Positions 25,259 to 34,021 of a stretch of DNA of 64,000 bases are shown piece after piece; within the stretch, counting starts at the first letter, position 1; each line of letters opens with the position of its first letter. The notes under the pieces are model-generated. The model ran no database searches, was not told the DNA's origin, and saw only the letters and a program-made list of their open reading frames with translations. Both the position numbers and the translations under genes were made by a program. Origin of the DNA: Streptomyces sp. NBC_01485 (GTDB taxonomy: Bacteria > Actinomycetota > Actinomycetes > Streptomycetales > Streptomycetaceae); contig NZ_CP109435.1 of NCBI RefSeq assembly GCF_036227125.1, positions 3,534,001 through 3,598,000 on the forward strand. Reading direction: 5' to 3'.

Positions 25259-26821
25259 ATGCACCTGACTCGACCTCTACCTCCGCAGACCAGCCTCAGC
25301 CGCCGGAGCATGCTGAAGGCCACGGGTGTGGCCGCCGGGGCGACCGCCATCGGTGTCGCCGCGGCCCCGGCGGCGACCGCGGCCCCGCCCGCGACCGCCG
25401 CCGGCTACGCGCACCCCGGCCTCCTGCACACCGGCACCGACCTGGCGCGCATGGCCGCCAAGGTGAAGGCCGGCGCCGCGCCCTACACCGCCGGGTACGC
25501 CAAGCTCACCGCCAACCGGCACGCGCAGAGCGGCTGGGCGGCCAACCCGCAGGCGATCGTGTACCGGGGCTCGGGCGCGCCCCAGAACTACCGGACCCTC
25601 TACAACGACATCCACGCCGCCTACCAGAACGGCCTCCGCTTCCACGTCGGCGGCGAGAGCGCGTACGCCGACACGGCCGTCGCGATCCTCAACGCCTGGT
25701 CCGCGACGCTGACCTCGGTGCAGGGCTCGGCCGACCGGTTCCTCGCGGCGGGGCTGTACGGCTACCAGTTCGCGAACGCCGCCGAACTCGTCCGCGACCA
25801 CGCCGGCTTCGAGCTCGAACGCTTCCAGAAGATGCTGACCACCGTCTTCGCCCCGGCCAGCGAGAGCTTCCTGACCAACCACAACAACGCCGTCGTCACC
25901 AACTACTGGCCCAACTGGGACCTCACGGCCATGGCCTGCGTCCTGGCCACCGGCATCTTCTGCGACGACCGTGCCCAGGTGGAGCGGGCCGTCGAGTACT
26001 TCAAGAGCGGCGCCGGGCTCGGCGCGGTCAAGAACGCCATCCCCGTCGTGCACGAGGACGACGGCCTCGCCGAGTGGCTGGAGGCCGGCCGCGACCAGGG
26101 GCACGCGCTGCTCGGCGTCGGCCTCATGGGCACCTTCTGCGAGATGGCCTGGAACCAGGGCATCGACCTCTACGGCTACGACGACAGCCGTTTCCTCAAG
26201 GGCGCCCAGTACGTGGCCAAGTGGAGCCTCGGCGGCGATGTGACCTACACCGCCAACACCCGCAGGAAGGGTGCGATCGGGGGCTGGTCGGGCAAGGAGA
26301 CCGCCGCCGACGCGGCCGGCGTCGACCCGACGATGACCCGCCCGATCTGGGCGATGATCGCCAACCACTACACCAAACGCCGGGGACTGTCCGCCCCCTA
26401 CCTCACCCGGATCGCCGCCAAGGCCGCTCCCGAGGGCGGCGGCGGGGACTACGGCCCCAACAGCGGCGGCTACGACCAACTCGGCTTCGGCACCCTGGCG
26501 TTCACCCGGGACGCGACGAGGACGACCCCCGGCGGCACGGGCGGCTTCAGCAGCTCCAGCGCCGCCGGCGGCTCGGGCGACTCGGCCGCGTCGGCGACAC
26601 CCTCCGCCTCGACGACCCCGGCGAACCCGGCGAACTCAACAACCCCGACAGCCTCGACGACCCCGGCCAACGCCGCGTCCGCCGCCGGGAAGCGCGGTGA
26701 CCTCGCCACCACCGGCTCCACCGACCTCGTCGCCTGGACCGCCACCACCGGCCTCACCGCCCTGGCCGGCGGCCTCCTGTTGCTGCGCCGCCGGGGACGG
26801 ACCCGGGACGGAGCGGAGTAA
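25259..26821 (+). CDS. Secreted alginate-lyase-family protein with LATTG sorting signal
   Basis: A 520-aa protein with a twin-arginine signal (LSRRSMLKATGVAAG) followed by an alpha-helical domain (about 60-420) of the alginate lyase family (NYWPNWDLTAMACVLATGIF, DQGHALLGVGLMGTFCEMAW, YDQLGFGTLAF). After a Ser/Thr/Ala/Pro linker (about 425-475) comes LATTG (482-486), a hydrophobic helix and a basic tail, which is a class E sortase signal. It should be exported folded and anchored to the wall, perhaps by the sortase encoded at 6834. Substrate is unknown; uronic-acid polysaccharides are plausible. Confidence 0.82.
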   Translation: MHLTRPLPPQTSLSRRSMLKATGVAAGATAIGVAAAPAATAAPPATAAGYAHPGLLHTGTDLARMAAKVKAGAAPYTAGYAKLTANRHAQSGWAANPQAIVYRGSGAPQNYRTLYNDIHAAYQNGLRFHVGGESAYADTAVAILNAWSATLTSVQGSADRFLAAGLYGYQFANAAELVRDHAGFELERFQKMLTTVFAPASESFLTNHNNAVVTNYWPNWDLTAMACVLATGIFCDDRAQVERAVEYFKSGAGLGAVKNAIPVVHEDDGLAEWLEAGRDQGHALLGVGLMGTFCEMAWNQGIDLYGYDDSRFLKGAQYVAKWSLGGDVTYTANTRRKGAIGGWSGKETAADAAGVDPTMTRPIWAMIANHYTKRRGLSAPYLTRIAAKAAPEGGGGDYGPNSGGYDQLGFGTLAFTRDATRTTPGGTGGFSSSSAAGGSGDSAASATPSASTTPANPANSTTPTASTTPANAASAAGKRGDLATTGSTDLVAWTATTGLTALAGGLLLLRRRGRTRDGAE

Positions 26822-26850
26822 GCAGCGGCCTCCCGAAGGCCCCGGCCCCC

Positions 26851-26935
26851 GGAGACCCTGGACACCTGGAGACCCTGGACACCCGGAGACCCTGAACTCC
26901 CGAAGGCCCCGGACTCCCGGAGACCCCATGTCGCC
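26851..26935. repeat. Five 17-bp tandem repeats
   Basis: Units start at 26851, 26868, 26885, 26902 and 26919 and follow GGAGACCCTGGACACCC with increasing divergence. The array sits between the convergent alginate-lyase-like and DUF445 genes. No obvious hairpin is formed. Confidence 0.65.
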
Positions 26936-26981
26936 GACCTTGCCCGCGCCGGTGAGGTCGGCAAAGGACACGCCGCGCCGC

Positions 26982-28295
26982 TCACGCCCCCAGCGACCGC
27001 GCCACCGTATAGATCACCAGCCCGGCCAGCGAACCCACCACCGTGCCGTTGATCCGGATGAACTGCAGGTCACGGCCGATGTGGGCCTCGATCTTGCGGG
27101 TGGTGTGCTCCGCGTCCCAGCCCGCGACCGTGTCGGTGATCAGGGAGGTGATCTCGCGCCGGTACGTCGTCACGACGTGCACCGCCGCGCCCTCGACCCA
27201 GCTGTCGACCTTCTCCTGGACCTTGCGCTCCGTGGCCATCCGCGCGCCCAGCGACAGCAGCGAGGCCCGCACGCGCAGCCGCAGCTCGCTGCGCTCGTCC
27301 TCCGCCGCCGCGACGATCATGGAGCGGACGGCCGTCCAGGCCGACGCGATCAGGTCCTGGACCTCGCCCCGGCCCAGCACCTCGACCTTGAGCCGCTCCA
27401 CCCGCGCCCGGGTGTCCGTGTCGGACTGCAGGTCGGAGGCGAAGTCGGTGAGGAAGCGGTCCAGGGCGCCGCGGGCCGGGTGCGAGGGCATGTCCCGCAT
27501 CTCCGCGCAGAAGCGCAGCAGCTCCTTGTAGACCCGCTCGCCGATCCGCTTGTCGACGAACCGCGGGGTCCAGCCGGGCGCGCCGCCCTCCACCGCGTCC
27601 ATCACCGAGTCGGCGTGCAGCTCCAGCCAGTCGTGCGCCCGGGTCACCACCAGGTCGACGGCCCGCCGGTGACCGCCGTCCGCGACGACCTTGTCCAGCA
27701 TCTTCCCGATGCCCGGCGCGATCTCCTGCGCGTCCGCCCGGCGCGTGATCGCCTCCCCCACCACCGCCTGGACGTCCGAGTCGCGCAGCACGGTCAGCGC
27801 GCCCCGCAGCGCCGTCGCCAGCTCCGCCGTCACCCGGTCGGCGTGCTCCGGCTCGGCCAGCCACGCGCCCAGCCGGGTGCCGATGCCGACCGAACGCAGC
27901 CGCTGCCGTACGACGTCCTCGGAGAGGAAGTTCTCGCCGACGAACTCGCCCAGCGAGACGCCCAGTTGGTCCTTCTTGTTCGGGATGATCGCGGTGTGCG
28001 GAATGGGCAGGCCCAGCGGGTGGCGGAAGAGCGCCGTGACCGCGAACCAGTCGGCGAGCGCGCCCACCATGCCCGCCTCCGCGGCCGCCGCCACATAGCC
28101 CGCCCAGGCGCCCGCGCCCTCATGGGCGGCCCACTCGGCCAGCACGTACACCACGGCCACGAACAGCAGCAGCCCGGCCGCGGTGATCTTCATCCGGCGC
28201 ACCCCGCGCTGCCGCTCCTCGTCCGCCGGGGTGAAGGAGTTCATGGCGCGATAGGACGTCGTCCCGTCCGGTGCCGTCGCTTCGCTACGTTCCAT
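26982..28295 (-). CDS. DUF445-domain membrane protein
   Basis: A 437-aa protein of the DUF445 (YheB/YjiN-like) family. It has an N-terminal membrane segment (AAGLLLFVAVVYVLAEWAA), the conserved GMVGALADWFAVTALFRHPLGLPIPHTAIIP motif region, a long helical middle, and a C-terminal hydrophobic helix (FIRINGTVVGSLAGLVIYTV). The ATG at 28295 has GGTGGAG upstream; the frame extends to 28361. Function unknown, probably envelope-associated. Confidence 0.85.
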   Translation of the reverse strand: MERSEATAPDGTTSYRAMNSFTPADEERQRGVRRMKITAAGLLLFVAVVYVLAEWAAHEGAGAWAGYVAAAAEAGMVGALADWFAVTALFRHPLGLPIPHTAIIPNKKDQLGVSLGEFVGENFLSEDVVRQRLRSVGIGTRLGAWLAEPEHADRVTAELATALRGALTVLRDSDVQAVVGEAITRRADAQEIAPGIGKMLDKVVADGGHRRAVDLVVTRAHDWLELHADSVMDAVEGGAPGWTPRFVDKRIGERVYKELLRFCAEMRDMPSHPARGALDRFLTDFASDLQSDTDTRARVERLKVEVLGRGEVQDLIASAWTAVRSMIVAAAEDERSELRLRVRASLLSLGARMATERKVQEKVDSWVEGAAVHVVTTYRREITSLITDTVAGWDAEHTTRKIEAHIGRDLQFIRINGTVVGSLAGLVIYTVARSLGA

Positions 28296-28426
28296 TTGCT
28301 CCACCCGTTCGGTGATCCCGCACACATTGTCCCTTCCTGACCGACTCCTGGAACAGAACAAGAGTTCCCGGCGTCTCTCAAAACGGGAGATCTACGAGAG
28401 CTATCAAGAGATAAACCGCGCTCAAG

Positions 28427-28486
28427 GGTGAATTCCCGCACCGCTCGGTGAAATTCCGCACCGTTCGGTGAACTCACGCACTGTTC
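28427..28486. repeat. Three 20-bp tandem repeats upstream of SGNH hydrolase
   Basis: Exactly contiguous units at 28427-28446, 28447-28466 and 28467-28486 share GGTGAA, then GCAC near the middle and a TC end. A 20-bp period puts the copies roughly on the same face of the helix. They lie 44 bp upstream of the SGNH hydrolase start and in the divergent region shared with DUF445, so they may be repeated binding sites. Confidence 0.65.
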
Positions 28487-28529
28487 CGGAGCCTCGGGCT
28501 CCCCTTCGCCCGAGGAGACACGCACCCGC

Positions 28530-29954
28530 ATGACCAGGCATCACACCGGGGGTGTGGGGGTGTCCCCCACACGGCACTGCGTGCTGCTGTCCGCGATCGC
28601 CGCCCTGGTCGTGGCCCTGTCCGCCGCCATATACGCCGGAGCCGGAGCCGCCGCCGACCACGGCCCCGGCCACCGCCGCACCGGGGACACCCTCGCCGCG
28701 GCCCCCGGCACCGGTGACGCCGCCCCCGTCTCGACCGGCGTCTGGGTCGGCACCTGGGCCGCCGCCCCGGCCGGCGGGGAACCCGGCACCGAGACCGACG
28801 GCATGGCCGGCCGCACGGTCCGCAACGTCGTGCACACCAGCGTCGGCGGCACGAGCGCCCGCGTCACGCTCTCCAACCTCTACGGCACCCGCCCCCTCAC
28901 CATCACCCACGCCACCCTCGCCGTCGCCGTCGGCACCGGCCACAGCGCGGCCGCCGACCCCGCCACCCTGCGCCGGCTCACCTTCGGCGGCGCCACGACC
29001 GTCGTCGTCCCGGCCGGCGGACAGGCCGTCAGCGACGCCACCGCCGTCCCCGTCCCGCCCGACGCCGACGTCCTGGTCAGCACCTACTCCCCCACCTCCG
29101 CAGGCCCGGTCACCTTCCACCCGCGCGCCCGGCAGACCAGCTACGTCGCCGACGGCGAGTCCACCGAGGACGTCACCGGCGCCGCGTTCACCGGGACCAG
29201 CGCGTACTGGCGCTACCTGACCGCGCTGGACGTGCTCGGCGGCGAGGCCGACGGCACCGTCGTCGCCCTCGGCGACTCCATCACCGACGGCGTCACCTCC
29301 ACCCCGGGCGCCAACCGCCGCTGGCCCGACGTCCTCGCCGGCCGGCTGCGGGCCATCGCCGCCACCTCCACCTCCACCACCGGCGGCCGGGCCACGCCCC
29401 GCTACGGCGTCGTCAACGCGGGCATCAGCGGCAACCGGCTCCTCGTCGACGACCCGCTGCGCGGCCCGGCCGGCCTCGACCGCTTCGAACGGGACGTCCT
29501 CGACCGGCCGAACGTGAAGGCCGTCGTCATCGACCTCGGCATCAACGACATCCTGCGCGGCCGGCGGCTCGCCGACCCGCAGGCCGTGGTGGACGGCCTG
29601 CGCGGCCTCACCGACCGCGCCCACGCCCACGGCGTCAAGGTCGTCGGCGCCACCCTCACCCCGTTCCGCGGCCACCGCGGCTACACCGGCGCCCGCGAGG
29701 CCGTACGGCAGCGCGTCAACGCGGCGATCCGGGCGGGCGGGGTGTACGACACGGTCGTCGACTTCGACAAGGCGCTGCGCGACCCGTACGACCCGCGCGG
29801 CCTGCGCGCCGAGTACGACTCGGGCGACCATCTGCACCCCAGCGACCGGGGCTACCGGAAGATGGCCGGGACGGTCGACCTGACGGAGCTGAAGGGCCTG
29901 GAGGTCTTGGAGCGCCGGGAGGAGCCGGAGGGGTCGGCGCGCGCCGTGCTGTAG
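28530..29954 (+). CDS. Secreted SGNH/GDSL hydrolase
   Basis: A 474-aa esterase-lipase-type hydrolase. A signal peptide or anchor lies at about residues 17-42. The SGNH blocks are GDSITDG (block I, catalytic Ser), AGISGN (block II), LGINDI (block III) and DHLHP (block V, catalytic Asp and His). The ~200 residues before block I form a beta-rich domain typical of actinobacterial GDSL hydrolases. Substrate unknown; it is exported and probably acts on esters of polymers or lipids. Confidence 0.88.
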   Translation: MTRHHTGGVGVSPTRHCVLLSAIAALVVALSAAIYAGAGAAADHGPGHRRTGDTLAAAPGTGDAAPVSTGVWVGTWAAAPAGGEPGTETDGMAGRTVRNVVHTSVGGTSARVTLSNLYGTRPLTITHATLAVAVGTGHSAAADPATLRRLTFGGATTVVVPAGGQAVSDATAVPVPPDADVLVSTYSPTSAGPVTFHPRARQTSYVADGESTEDVTGAAFTGTSAYWRYLTALDVLGGEADGTVVALGDSITDGVTSTPGANRRWPDVLAGRLRAIAATSTSTTGGRATPRYGVVNAGISGNRLLVDDPLRGPAGLDRFERDVLDRPNVKAVVIDLGINDILRGRRLADPQAVVDGLRGLTDRAHAHGVKVVGATLTPFRGHRGYTGAREAVRQRVNAAIRAGGVYDTVVDFDKALRDPYDPRGLRAEYDSGDHLHPSDRGYRKMAGTVDLTELKGLEVLERREEPEGSARAVL

Positions 29955-29977
29955 CGGCTGCGCGGTACTACTCGGCG

Positions 29978-30835
29978 CTACTCCTCGTAGCGCCGTTCCC
30001 GCCGCTCCTGCCGTTCCCCCTGAGGCCCGTGTCCGATTCCCCGCAGCAGGTCCTTGTGGCTGTCCAGCATCCGCTGGTGCGCGCCGTGGATCTCGTCCCG
30101 GAAGTTGGAGCGCGCTTCGCGCATCTCCGCCTTGCGATCCAGCTTCTCCTGCCGACGCGCCGCCCGCGTCTTCTTGCGCTCCACCCCGACCCCGCCCCAG
30201 AAGGCGAACCCGGTGACGACCACCCGCGGCGCCCCCGGGTCTCCCCGGACGCCCGTGTCCCCCTGGTCGAAGCCGCCCATCACGCCGATGCCGCGGACGA
30301 CCACCTCGACGCCCGGCGGCACGGTGATCTGCACCCCGCCCATGATCGCCACGCAGTTGATCTCGACCTCACCGGCGGCGAAGTCCGCCTCGCGCAGGTC
30401 GATCTCCCCGCCGCCCCAGAAGGCGACGCAGGTGAAGCGCCGGGGAACCGTCCAGCGGCCCTTGCGCTGGAAGCCCGACATGACGGCCACGGCCCAGGAC
30501 GACGTCCCCTCGCCGCCCACGATCCGCCCGGTCCAACTCCCCTCCTCCGACGGCTCCTTGCTCAGCGACACCACCGGCGGCGGCACGACCCCGGCGACCG
30601 GCAGGTCCCGGGTGATCGGCGCCAACTCGCCGTACGTGCGCGCCTTGTACGTCTGGTCCAGCCGCTCCTCGAACTCCACCATGTCGAGACGGCCCTCGGC
30701 GAGGGCGTCCCGCAGGACCTCGCTGACCCGCTCACGGTCGGCGTCGGAGGCGCGGAGGTCGGAGGGACCCGGGACTGCGTCAGAGGGACCCGGGACCGCG
30801 TCGGGGAGACCCGGGACTGCGTCGTCGTCGGTCAT
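29978..30835 (-). CDS. DUF1707-domain protein
   Basis: A 285-aa protein with an N-terminal DUF1707 domain (LRASDADRERVSEVLRDALA..RLDMVEFEERLD, about residues 25-80), then a C-terminal beta-rich domain of repeated VAIMGGVQI and FAFWGGVGVERK type as in LiaF-like C-terminal domains. It begins with an imperfect AVPGPSD repeat (three copies) and ends with a charged Arg/Gln/Glu tail. It is probably cytoplasmic or membrane-associated. It lies next to, and in the same direction as, an ABC-2 exporter. Confidence 0.82.
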   Translation of the reverse strand: MTDDDAVPGLPDAVPGPSDAVPGPSDLRASDADRERVSEVLRDALAEGRLDMVEFEERLDQTYKARTYGELAPITRDLPVAGVVPPPVVSLSKEPSEEGSWTGRIVGGEGTSSWAVAVMSGFQRKGRWTVPRRFTCVAFWGGGEIDLREADFAAGEVEINCVAIMGGVQITVPPGVEVVVRGIGVMGGFDQGDTGVRGDPGAPRVVVTGFAFWGGVGVERKKTRAARRQEKLDRKAEMREARSNFRDEIHGAHQRMLDSHKDLLRGIGHGPQGERQERRERRYEE

Positions 30836-30844
30836 GTCAACAGC

Positions 30845-31930
30845 CTACGAGGTCCCGGCCCCGGGCACTACGGGCTCCCGCCCGACCTCCCGATCGGCCT
30901 CACGCCCCGCCTCCCGATCTGCCTCCCTATCGGCTTCCCGCCCGGCCTCCCGATCCGGCGGGGGTTTGGGGGCGTCGCCCATCGAGTACAGCATCTTGGC
31001 GATGACGGCCTCGATGTCCGGCTCCCGCACCGACAGGTCGACCAGCGGATACTCCGCCGCGATCCGCGCGACGAGCGGAGCCGCCGACTCCGACGCCGGG
31101 AACGCCAGCCACTGGCGCGGACCGTCCACCTTCACCACCCGCGCCGACTCCCCCACTTCGACCGGCGGCAGCTCCCGCGCAAGGTCCACCACCAGGGTCC
31201 GCTCGCTCTCCCCCGCCTCGTGCAGCCCGGCCAGCGCACCGTCGTAGACCAGACGGCCGTGGTCGATGACCATCACCCGGGAACACAACTGCTCGATGTC
31301 CTGGAGGTCGTGCGTGGTGAGCAGCACCGTCGTGCCGCGCTCGGTGTTCAGCTCCCGCAGGAACTCCCGCACCCGCGACTTGGAGACCACGTCCAGGCCG
31401 ATCGTCGGCTCGTCGAGGTAGAGCACCTCGGGATCGTGCAGCAGCGCCGCCGCGATGTCGCCGCGCATCCGCTGGCCGAGCGACAGTTGGCGTACGGGGA
31501 CGTCCAACAGGGCGGACAGATCGAGGAGTTCGACCAGCCGGTCGAGGTTCTCGCGGTAACGGCCGTCCGGGATGCGGTACATGCGGTGCATCAGCCGGTA
31601 GGAGTCGATGAGCGGGAGGTCCCACCAGAGGGTCGTCCGCTGACCGAACACGACCCCCATACGGTGCGCCAGACGCGTCCGCTCGCGGGACGGGTCGATG
31701 CCCGCGACCCGCACCCGGCCGCCGCTCGGGGTCAGGATCCCCGTCAGCATCTTGATCGTCGTCGACTTCCCGGCGCCGTTCGGCCCGATGTAGCCGACCA
31801 TCTCGCCGCGCGCCACGGTGAAGGAGATCGAGTCGACCGCCCGCACCTGCCGCGTCTCCCGCTTCAGGAAGCCGGTCTTCCGGCGCACGTCGAAGACCTT
31901 CTCGACGCGGTCCAGCTCGATGAACCCCAT
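30845..31930 (-). CDS. ABC-2 exporter ATP-binding protein
   Basis: The nucleotide-binding subunit of an ABC exporter. From the ATG at 31930 it has 361 aa: Walker A GPNGAGKST, Q-loop region GQRTTLWWDLP, signature LSLGQRMRGD, Walker B VLYLDEPTIGLD and H-loop TTHD. The GQRTTLWWDLP form is typical of transporters paired with DUF990-type ABC-2 permeases. The C-terminal ~35 residues are an Arg/Glu/Asp/Ala repeat (READREADREAGREADRE). The frame continues upstream through a 12-bp repeat, so the exact start is uncertain. It forms one operon with the two permeases. Confidence 0.9.
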   Translation of the reverse strand: MGFIELDRVEKVFDVRRKTGFLKRETRQVRAVDSISFTVARGEMVGYIGPNGAGKSTTIKMLTGILTPSGGRVRVAGIDPSRERTRLAHRMGVVFGQRTTLWWDLPLIDSYRLMHRMYRIPDGRYRENLDRLVELLDLSALLDVPVRQLSLGQRMRGDIAAALLHDPEVLYLDEPTIGLDVVSKSRVREFLRELNTERGTTVLLTTHDLQDIEQLCSRVMVIDHGRLVYDGALAGLHEAGESERTLVVDLARELPPVEVGESARVVKVDGPRQWLAFPASESAAPLVARIAAEYPLVDLSVREPDIEAVIAKMLYSMGDAPKPPPDREAGREADREADREAGREADREVGREPVVPGAGTS

Positions 31931-31997
31931 GTCGTATCCCATGTCGAACCCCGTATCGAATCCCGTGTCGGATCCCACGTCGAACCCCGTGCCGGTC
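31926..31997. repeat. Six 12-bp tandem repeats at ABC ATPase N terminus
   Basis: Units of CCCATGTCGAAC type start at 31926, 31938, 31950, 31962, 31974 and 31986. On the minus strand they encode a GFDx tetrapeptide and provide two in-frame ATGs, so repeat number could change the start site or N-terminal length of the ATPase. Confidence 0.65.
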
Positions 31998-32006
31998 ACG
32001 CTCAAC

Positions 32007-32960
32007 TCAACTCCCCGTACTCCGATACGACCTGAGCCCCGCCCGCCACGCCAGCCCCGCCAGCGCACAGCACGCCACCGCCACCAGCGGCGGCGCGAAC
32101 GCCGCCCACGCGGGCAGTCCCAGCGGGTACGGCCGCCCCAACACATAGGCGGCGGGCACCCAGTTGACGAAGGCCAGCGGAAAGATGAAAGTCACCCCGC
32201 GCACCAGTTCCTGGCCGAACACCGTCGGCGGGTACTGCAACATCGTCTGGCCGCCGTACGTGAACGCCGCCTGCGCCTCCGACGCGTCCTGCGCCGCGAA
32301 CTGGAACGCGGCGCCCGCCACGAACACCGCGCCGAAGATCCCCGCACCGCTGACCACCGTCAACGGCAGCAGCAGCACCTTCACCGGCGTCCACGCGACG
32401 TCCATCGTCAGCAGCGCGTACCCCAGCACCAGCGCCCCCTGGGTGATCCGGGCGACCCGGCGCAGCGCGAACCGGTCCGCGGCGATCTGGGCCAGCACCG
32501 GCGCCGGCCGCACCAGCAGCGTGTCGAGCGTGCCGTCGCGCACCCGCCGGCCCAGCCGGTCCATCGAACCGATCACCAGGTCCGCGATGCCGAACGCGGT
32601 GGCCGAGAGACCGTAGAGGAAGGCGACCTCCGGCAGCGTGTAGCCGCCGAGCGCGTCCACCTGCGAGAACATCAGCAAGATCGCGACAAAGTCCAGCCCG
32701 GTCACCAGCAGCCCGCCGAACGCCGTCAGCACGAACGACAGCCGGTAGGCCAGCGTGGACCGGATCCACATCCCGGAGATCAGCCGGTAGGCCCGCAGCC
32801 CCTCCAGCACCCGGCTGTCCCCCATGGCCCGGCTGTCCCCCATGGCCCGGCTGTCCCCCATGGCCCGGGTGTCCCCCATGGCCCGGTCGCCCTCCGGCAC
32901 CCGGTCTCCCTCCAGGCCCCGGCCGCCCTCCAGCACCCGCTCGCCCTCGCCCTCACCCAC
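32007..32960 (-). CDS. ABC-2 family permease (second subunit)
   Basis: A permease of up to 317 aa with six predicted membrane helices and the FxxR-type N-terminal cytosolic helix (GLRAYRLISGMWIRSTLAYR) typical of ABC2_membrane_6/DUF990 proteins. The family-like region starts near residue 50; before it are four copies of AMGDSR or AMGDTR, each with an in-frame ATG, so the true start is uncertain. It overlaps the preceding permease gene by 8 bp and precedes the ATPase gene. The three should form a heteromeric exporter. Confidence 0.85.
   Translation of the reverse strand: MGEGEGERVLEGGRGLEGDRVPEGDRAMGDTRAMGDSRAMGDSRAMGDSRVLEGLRAYRLISGMWIRSTLAYRLSFVLTAFGGLLVTGLDFVAILLMFSQVDALGGYTLPEVAFLYGLSATAFGIADLVIGSMDRLGRRVRDGTLDTLLVRPAPVLAQIAADRFALRRVARITQGALVLGYALLTMDVAWTPVKVLLLPLTVVSGAGIFGAVFVAGAAFQFAAQDASEAQAAFTYGGQTMLQYPPTVFGQELVRGVTFIFPLAFVNWVPAAYVLGRPYPLGLPAWAAFAPPLVAVACCALAGLAWRAGLRSYRSTGS
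32811..32882. repeat. Four 18-bp coding tandem repeats
   Basis: Units at 32811, 32829, 32847 and 32865 are identical except for one base in the last. They encode a hexapeptide AMGDSR on the minus strand at the permease N terminus. Near identity suggests recent expansion. Confidence 0.8.
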
Positions 32961-33858
32961 CCTGGACCACCACCCGTCGGGTCGCCGCGCCCTGCACCAG
33001 CCGCCCCAGCGCCAGCAGCGCCACCGCCCACGCCGCCTGGAACGCGAAGACCGGCAGCGGATCGGCCTCCCCCATCAGCAGGTCCGCCGGCATCTGCAGC
33101 AGCGCCGCCCACGGCAGCGCCTGTACGACGTCGCCGAGCGCCCCCGGGAACGCGTTCAGCGGCAGCGCCATCCCGCCGCAGAACATGCCCGTGACCATCA
33201 GCATCTGCAACGCGCCCGTGCCGTCCAGCAGCCAGAACCCGCTCATCGCCACCAGGAACCGGATCGCGAAACTGACCACCATCGCCAGCACGATCGCCAC
33301 CAGCAGCGCCAGCCACACCACCGGATCGTCCGGCAGCGCCGTCGGGAACAGCAGCGTCCCGACCGCGAACGGAATCACCCCCCGCCCGATCAACTGGAAC
33401 AGCGCCCGCCCCAAGTCCCCTGCCAGCCACCACAGTTGGAGGTCGGCCGGCCGGTACAGGTCGATGGCGACGTCGCCCGTGCGAATACGCTCCATGAGGT
33501 CGGTCTCGAAACCGCCGCCCTGGATCGCCAGCGTCGCGTACAGCGCCTGCCCCAGCCACACATAGGTGACCGCCTGTGCCTGGTCGTAGCCCCCGAGGTG
33601 CGGCCGCTCGTCCCACAACGCCAGGTATGTGTAGACGAGGATCAGGCCGAAAACGGTGTTGGTGAACACCCCCGCCGCCGTGGCCACCCGGTAGGTCGCG
33701 TACCTTCTGAAACCCCCCGCCGCGACGGCCGCGTACAACCGCGCCGATCCCAAGGCAACCTTCTTCCTCGCCCGATTGTCACCCTTGGTGCGCTTCGGCA
33801 CCGAAACGCACGAGCCTAGTGCGCCGACCCGGTCGCGTGCCACGCGTTTTCCGGGCAC
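32953..33858 (-). CDS. ABC-2 family permease (first subunit)
   Basis: A permease of up to 301 aa with six predicted membrane helices and the motif region GDVAIDLYRPADLQLWWLAGDLG, typical of ABC2_membrane_6/DUF990 permeases. The N-terminal 25 residues are basic; a GTG near 33804 is an alternative start. It is first in an operon with a second permease and an ATPase. The substrate is unknown. Confidence 0.85.
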   Translation of the reverse strand: MPGKRVARDRVGALGSCVSVPKRTKGDNRARKKVALGSARLYAAVAAGGFRRYATYRVATAAGVFTNTVFGLILVYTYLALWDERPHLGGYDQAQAVTYVWLGQALYATLAIQGGGFETDLMERIRTGDVAIDLYRPADLQLWWLAGDLGRALFQLIGRGVIPFAVGTLLFPTALPDDPVVWLALLVAIVLAMVVSFAIRFLVAMSGFWLLDGTGALQMLMVTGMFCGGMALPLNAFPGALGDVVQALPWAALLQMPADLLMGEADPLPVFAFQAAWAVALLALGRLVQGAATRRVVVQGG

Positions 33859-33935
33859 GGCGTGTGACGGAACGCGCGCCGATTGCCGGGAACGGAACGC
33901 TCGGTGCGAGAGTCTTCAGCAGGGGGCGCAGAACG

Positions 33936-33999
33936 CGTACGAGGCGTAAGAGACGTACGGGGCGTAAGAGGCGTTACAGGCGTACGGGAACGTACGACG
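33936..33999. repeat. 9-bp tandem repeat upstream of the PBP gene
   Basis: Six contiguous 9-bp units of CGTAMGRGG type run from 33936 to 33989, and a seventh follows after one extra base (33991-33999). The array ends 22 bp before the start of the penicillin-binding protein gene, so it lies in its promoter or leader. Confidence 0.7.
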
Positions 34000-34021
34000 C
34001 GACACAGGAGTCCTGCAGCAC

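Noticed and set aside
25000..26700. 566-codon plus frame overlapping the alginate-lyase-like gene
   Set aside because: Arg/Pro-rich translation in another frame of a well-supported gene with signal and sorting motif.
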